Assembly: GCA_009379915.1 (NCBI GenBank)
Contig: WHSV01000002.1
Coordinates: 1-64,000, forward strand
Length of the DNA stretch: 64,000 nucleotides
Origin: Actinomycetota bacterium
GTDB taxonomy: Bacteria > Actinomycetota > CADDZG01 > WHSQ01
Direction: 5' to 3'
The notes beneath the pieces were generated by a model. The model was not told where the DNA came from. It did not search any database and saw only the letters and a program-made list of their open reading frames with translations. This document shows, in pieces, positions 62,531 through 64,000 of the stretch (its first letter is position 1; the number at the start of each line of letters is the position of its first letter). A program made the position numbers and the translations under genes.

Positions 62531-63732
62531 TGTGTGGTTCCCCTCTCCGCCGGGATGCGCTCCGGAACGGTAACCCGCACGGTGCAGCCCTCGCCGGCCG
62601 CCGATTCCAACTCGAGATGCCCGCCGACGCGCTCGGCGCGCTCGGACATGCCGATGACTCCGAAATGACCGCCGTCCCCGAGCTCCTCGAGCTCCTTGGG
62701 GATCTCGAATCCGTCCCCGTCGTCGGCGATGGTCAACACGATGTCGTCGCGGTCGTATCCGAGGACCACTCTGACCTTGTCGGCGTGTGCGTGGCGTTCG
62801 ACGTTATGCAGGGCCTCCCGCACGATCGAAAAGAGCTCCCAGCGCGTCTCCGGGCCCGCGTCACATCTCTCGTCGGCATCGCACACGATCGCGACACCCG
62901 ACCGATCCGACCAGCTCGTCAAGAAACTGCACACTGCGGTTCCAAGCGGAACCTCGAGCATGTCCGAGCGCATGTCGGTGAGCAGCTCGCGCGCCTCCGA
63001 GCTCGCAAGGCGAGCGGCCCTAACGATCTGTTCGGACTCCTTCAGCGCTCTCACGGGGTCGCGCTTGACCCACGCCGGAAGCGACGAAGCGCTCAGCGAT
63101 ATCCCCTGAATCGTCTTGGCCAGCGAGTCGTGCATCTCGCGCGCCAGCCGGGCCCGCTCACGCTCGACGACCGACACCCGTTCGGCGTCGGCCAGCTCGG
63201 CCTCGACGCGCGTTTGGCGATCGATCAGATTCCGTACGGCCGCGCCGCCGGCGGCGGACAATGGATAGAGCGCAGGCAACCCGATGATGAGTTGAAAGGT
63301 CTGAACGTCGGCGACCACCGCTCTGAGATAGAGGCCGCCCCAGTAGAAGGCGAGCATCGCCACCGAGAGGATCCCGGCCCCCTTCCACCCGTAGAGCACG
63401 CCGGCGAGCAGCGCGGTCCCCAGCGTGAAGTAGAAGAACGGGCTCTCCGCGCCGGTGGTGGTCAGGATGGCCATCGAAAGGAACATGTCGCTCACCAGGA
63501 GGCTCGGGTGGCGCAACAGAATCGGGCCGTAGCGGTCCCAGAACAGAATCGGCAGAAAGCTGGCGACCGCGGCGCCACAGAGAACTCCGAGGAGCAGCCC
63601 GAAATCGTCGACCCGGGAGGGCAACCAGAGGACCACGACCGTCAGCGCTATGAGCCGGAAGTTGAAGATCAGGCGGCACAGCGCACCCACACGCTCCATG
63701 GACAAGCCGAGTTCCCGCTCGAGCTCAACCAC
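62527..63732 (-). CDS. sensor histidine kinase (HisKA_3/NarX-type)
   Basis: This is a 401-residue membrane kinase with about five or six N-terminal transmembrane segments, an intracellular coiled region and the HisKA_3 dimerisation box ERARLAREMHDSLAKTIQG with His 201. The HATPase domain has SIVREALHNVERHAHADKV (N box) and LTIADDGDGFEIP (G1), ending GVIGMSERAERVGGHLELES (G2). No large sensory domain is seen, so the signal may be membrane-linked. It overlaps the response regulator gene and the upstream tadC gene by a few bases. Confidence 0.93.
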   Translation of the reverse strand: MVELERELGLSMERVGALCRLIFNFRLIALTVVVLWLPSRVDDFGLLLGVLCGAAVASFLPILFWDRYGPILLRHPSLLVSDMFLSMAILTTTGAESPFFYFTLGTALLAGVLYGWKGAGILSVAMLAFYWGGLYLRAVVADVQTFQLIIGLPALYPLSAAGGAAVRNLIDRQTRVEAELADAERVSVVERERARLAREMHDSLAKTIQGISLSASSLPAWVKRDPVRALKESEQIVRAARLASSEARELLTDMRSDMLEVPLGTAVCSFLTSWSDRSGVAIVCDADERCDAGPETRWELFSIVREALHNVERHAHADKVRVVLGYDRDDIVLTIADDGDGFEIPKELEELGDGGHFGVIGMSERAERVGGHLELESAAGEGCTVRVTVPERIPAERGTTQ

Positions 63733-64000
63733 CGAAGAGATTCCCGAAGTCGATGTCCGTGCCGGCGACGACGGAGGCGACGATGAGCACGATGGCCCCC
63801 GGAACGATGACGGTGGACACGATGAGACTGACGCGCGGCGAGGCCTTCGCGGCGCGGCGTCGGGCCGCCTGGTAGAACGAGCGGCGCATGTCCTCGGCCA
63901 GGTTGCCGAGCGCGTCGGCGAGCGGAACTCCCAGCTCCTCGGCCTGCAGCAACGCGGTGACGAACTGGTTGAGCGACTCCGACGAGTTGCGGCCCCTGAC
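63725..64000 (-). CDS. tadC: TadC-like type II secretion F-family protein (partial, 5' end off window)
   Basis: The last 91 codons are visible. The segment SESLNQFVTALLQAEELGVP and LADALGNLAEDMRRSFYQAA, then a C-terminal transmembrane helix (VPGAIVLIVASVVAG), matches the T2SSF/TadC inner-membrane platform of Flp pili. The stop overlaps the histidine-kinase start. The remainder lies beyond 64000. Confidence 0.85.
   Translation of the reverse strand, partial: VRGRNSSESLNQFVTALLQAEELGVPLADALGNLAEDMRRSFYQAARRRAAKASPRVSLIVSTVIVPGAIVLIVASVVAGTDIDFGNLFGG

Noticed and set aside
1-64000. tRNA, rRNA, CRISPR arrays, transposases, integrases and phage genes
   Set aside because: None could be recognised by reading either strand; short tRNA-like folds cannot be fully excluded without a covariance search.

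Overview
The window is GC-rich, densely packed bacterial chromosome. Many starts are GTG or TTG and many neighbours are coupled by ATGA or GTGA overlaps. The mix (GatCAB, GreA, Flp/Tad pilus genes, form-II molybdenum hydroxylase genes, oligopeptide ABC transporter, acyl-CoA dehydrogenase) fits an aerobic, heterotrophic, actinobacteria-like organism. No rRNA, tRNA, CRISPR array, transposase or plasmid gene was seen, and the taxonomic guess is only an inference.

Region 1 (1-10.6 kb): a minus-strand run with a partial TctA-type permease, three small unknown coupled ORFs, and a 2-oxoacid:acceptor oxidoreductase operon (gamma, FAD/Fe-S, alpha, beta). Then come an FMN-dependent 2-hydroxyacid oxidase and a siroheme-type dehydrogenase, facing a flavin reductase-like gene and an SRPBCC gene.

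Region 2 (10.6-36.0 kb): a catabolic island of about 21 genes. It holds a form-II Mo hydroxylase (large, FAD and 2Fe-2S subunits), an aldo/keto reductase, 2-oxoacid dehydrogenase E1 alpha and beta, a 3-hydroxyisobutyrate dehydrogenase-like enzyme, an amidohydrolase and an LVIVD-repeat protein. It also holds a LacI-family regulator, a complete Opp-type ABC importer, two M24-fold (creatinase/DddP-like) proteins, two alpha/beta hydrolases, a phytoene-desaturase-like flavoprotein and a TSUP permease. Five near-identical 12-bp palindromes of the form GCAAWCGWTTGC lie in the promoter gaps of these units and of the regulator, so the island reads as one LacI-controlled regulon with an unknown substrate. 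A decayed aldehyde dehydrogenase lies inside it.

Region 3 (36-58.3 kb): mostly housekeeping and miscellaneous genes: gatCAB, a PH/SHOCT membrane protein, acyl-CoA dehydrogenase, metallo-hydrolases, a GMC oxidoreductase, greA, SDRs, fxsA, a degenerate double rhodanese and a YgjP-like metallopeptidase. Also here are a degenerate-M23/lipase fusion, carbamate kinase, a frameshifted S55-like peptidase gene, an isocitrate dehydrogenase-like gene, moaE and a quinone oxidoreductase. A possible small RNA ends at a strong terminator near 50.3 kb.

Region 4 (58.5-64 kb): a minus-strand Flp/Tad pilus-type cluster: partial TadC, a histidine kinase/response regulator pair, a Flp pilin, a TadG-like protein fused to an M15-like peptidase domain, and two secreted membrane-anchored proteins, one with a von Willebrand A domain.
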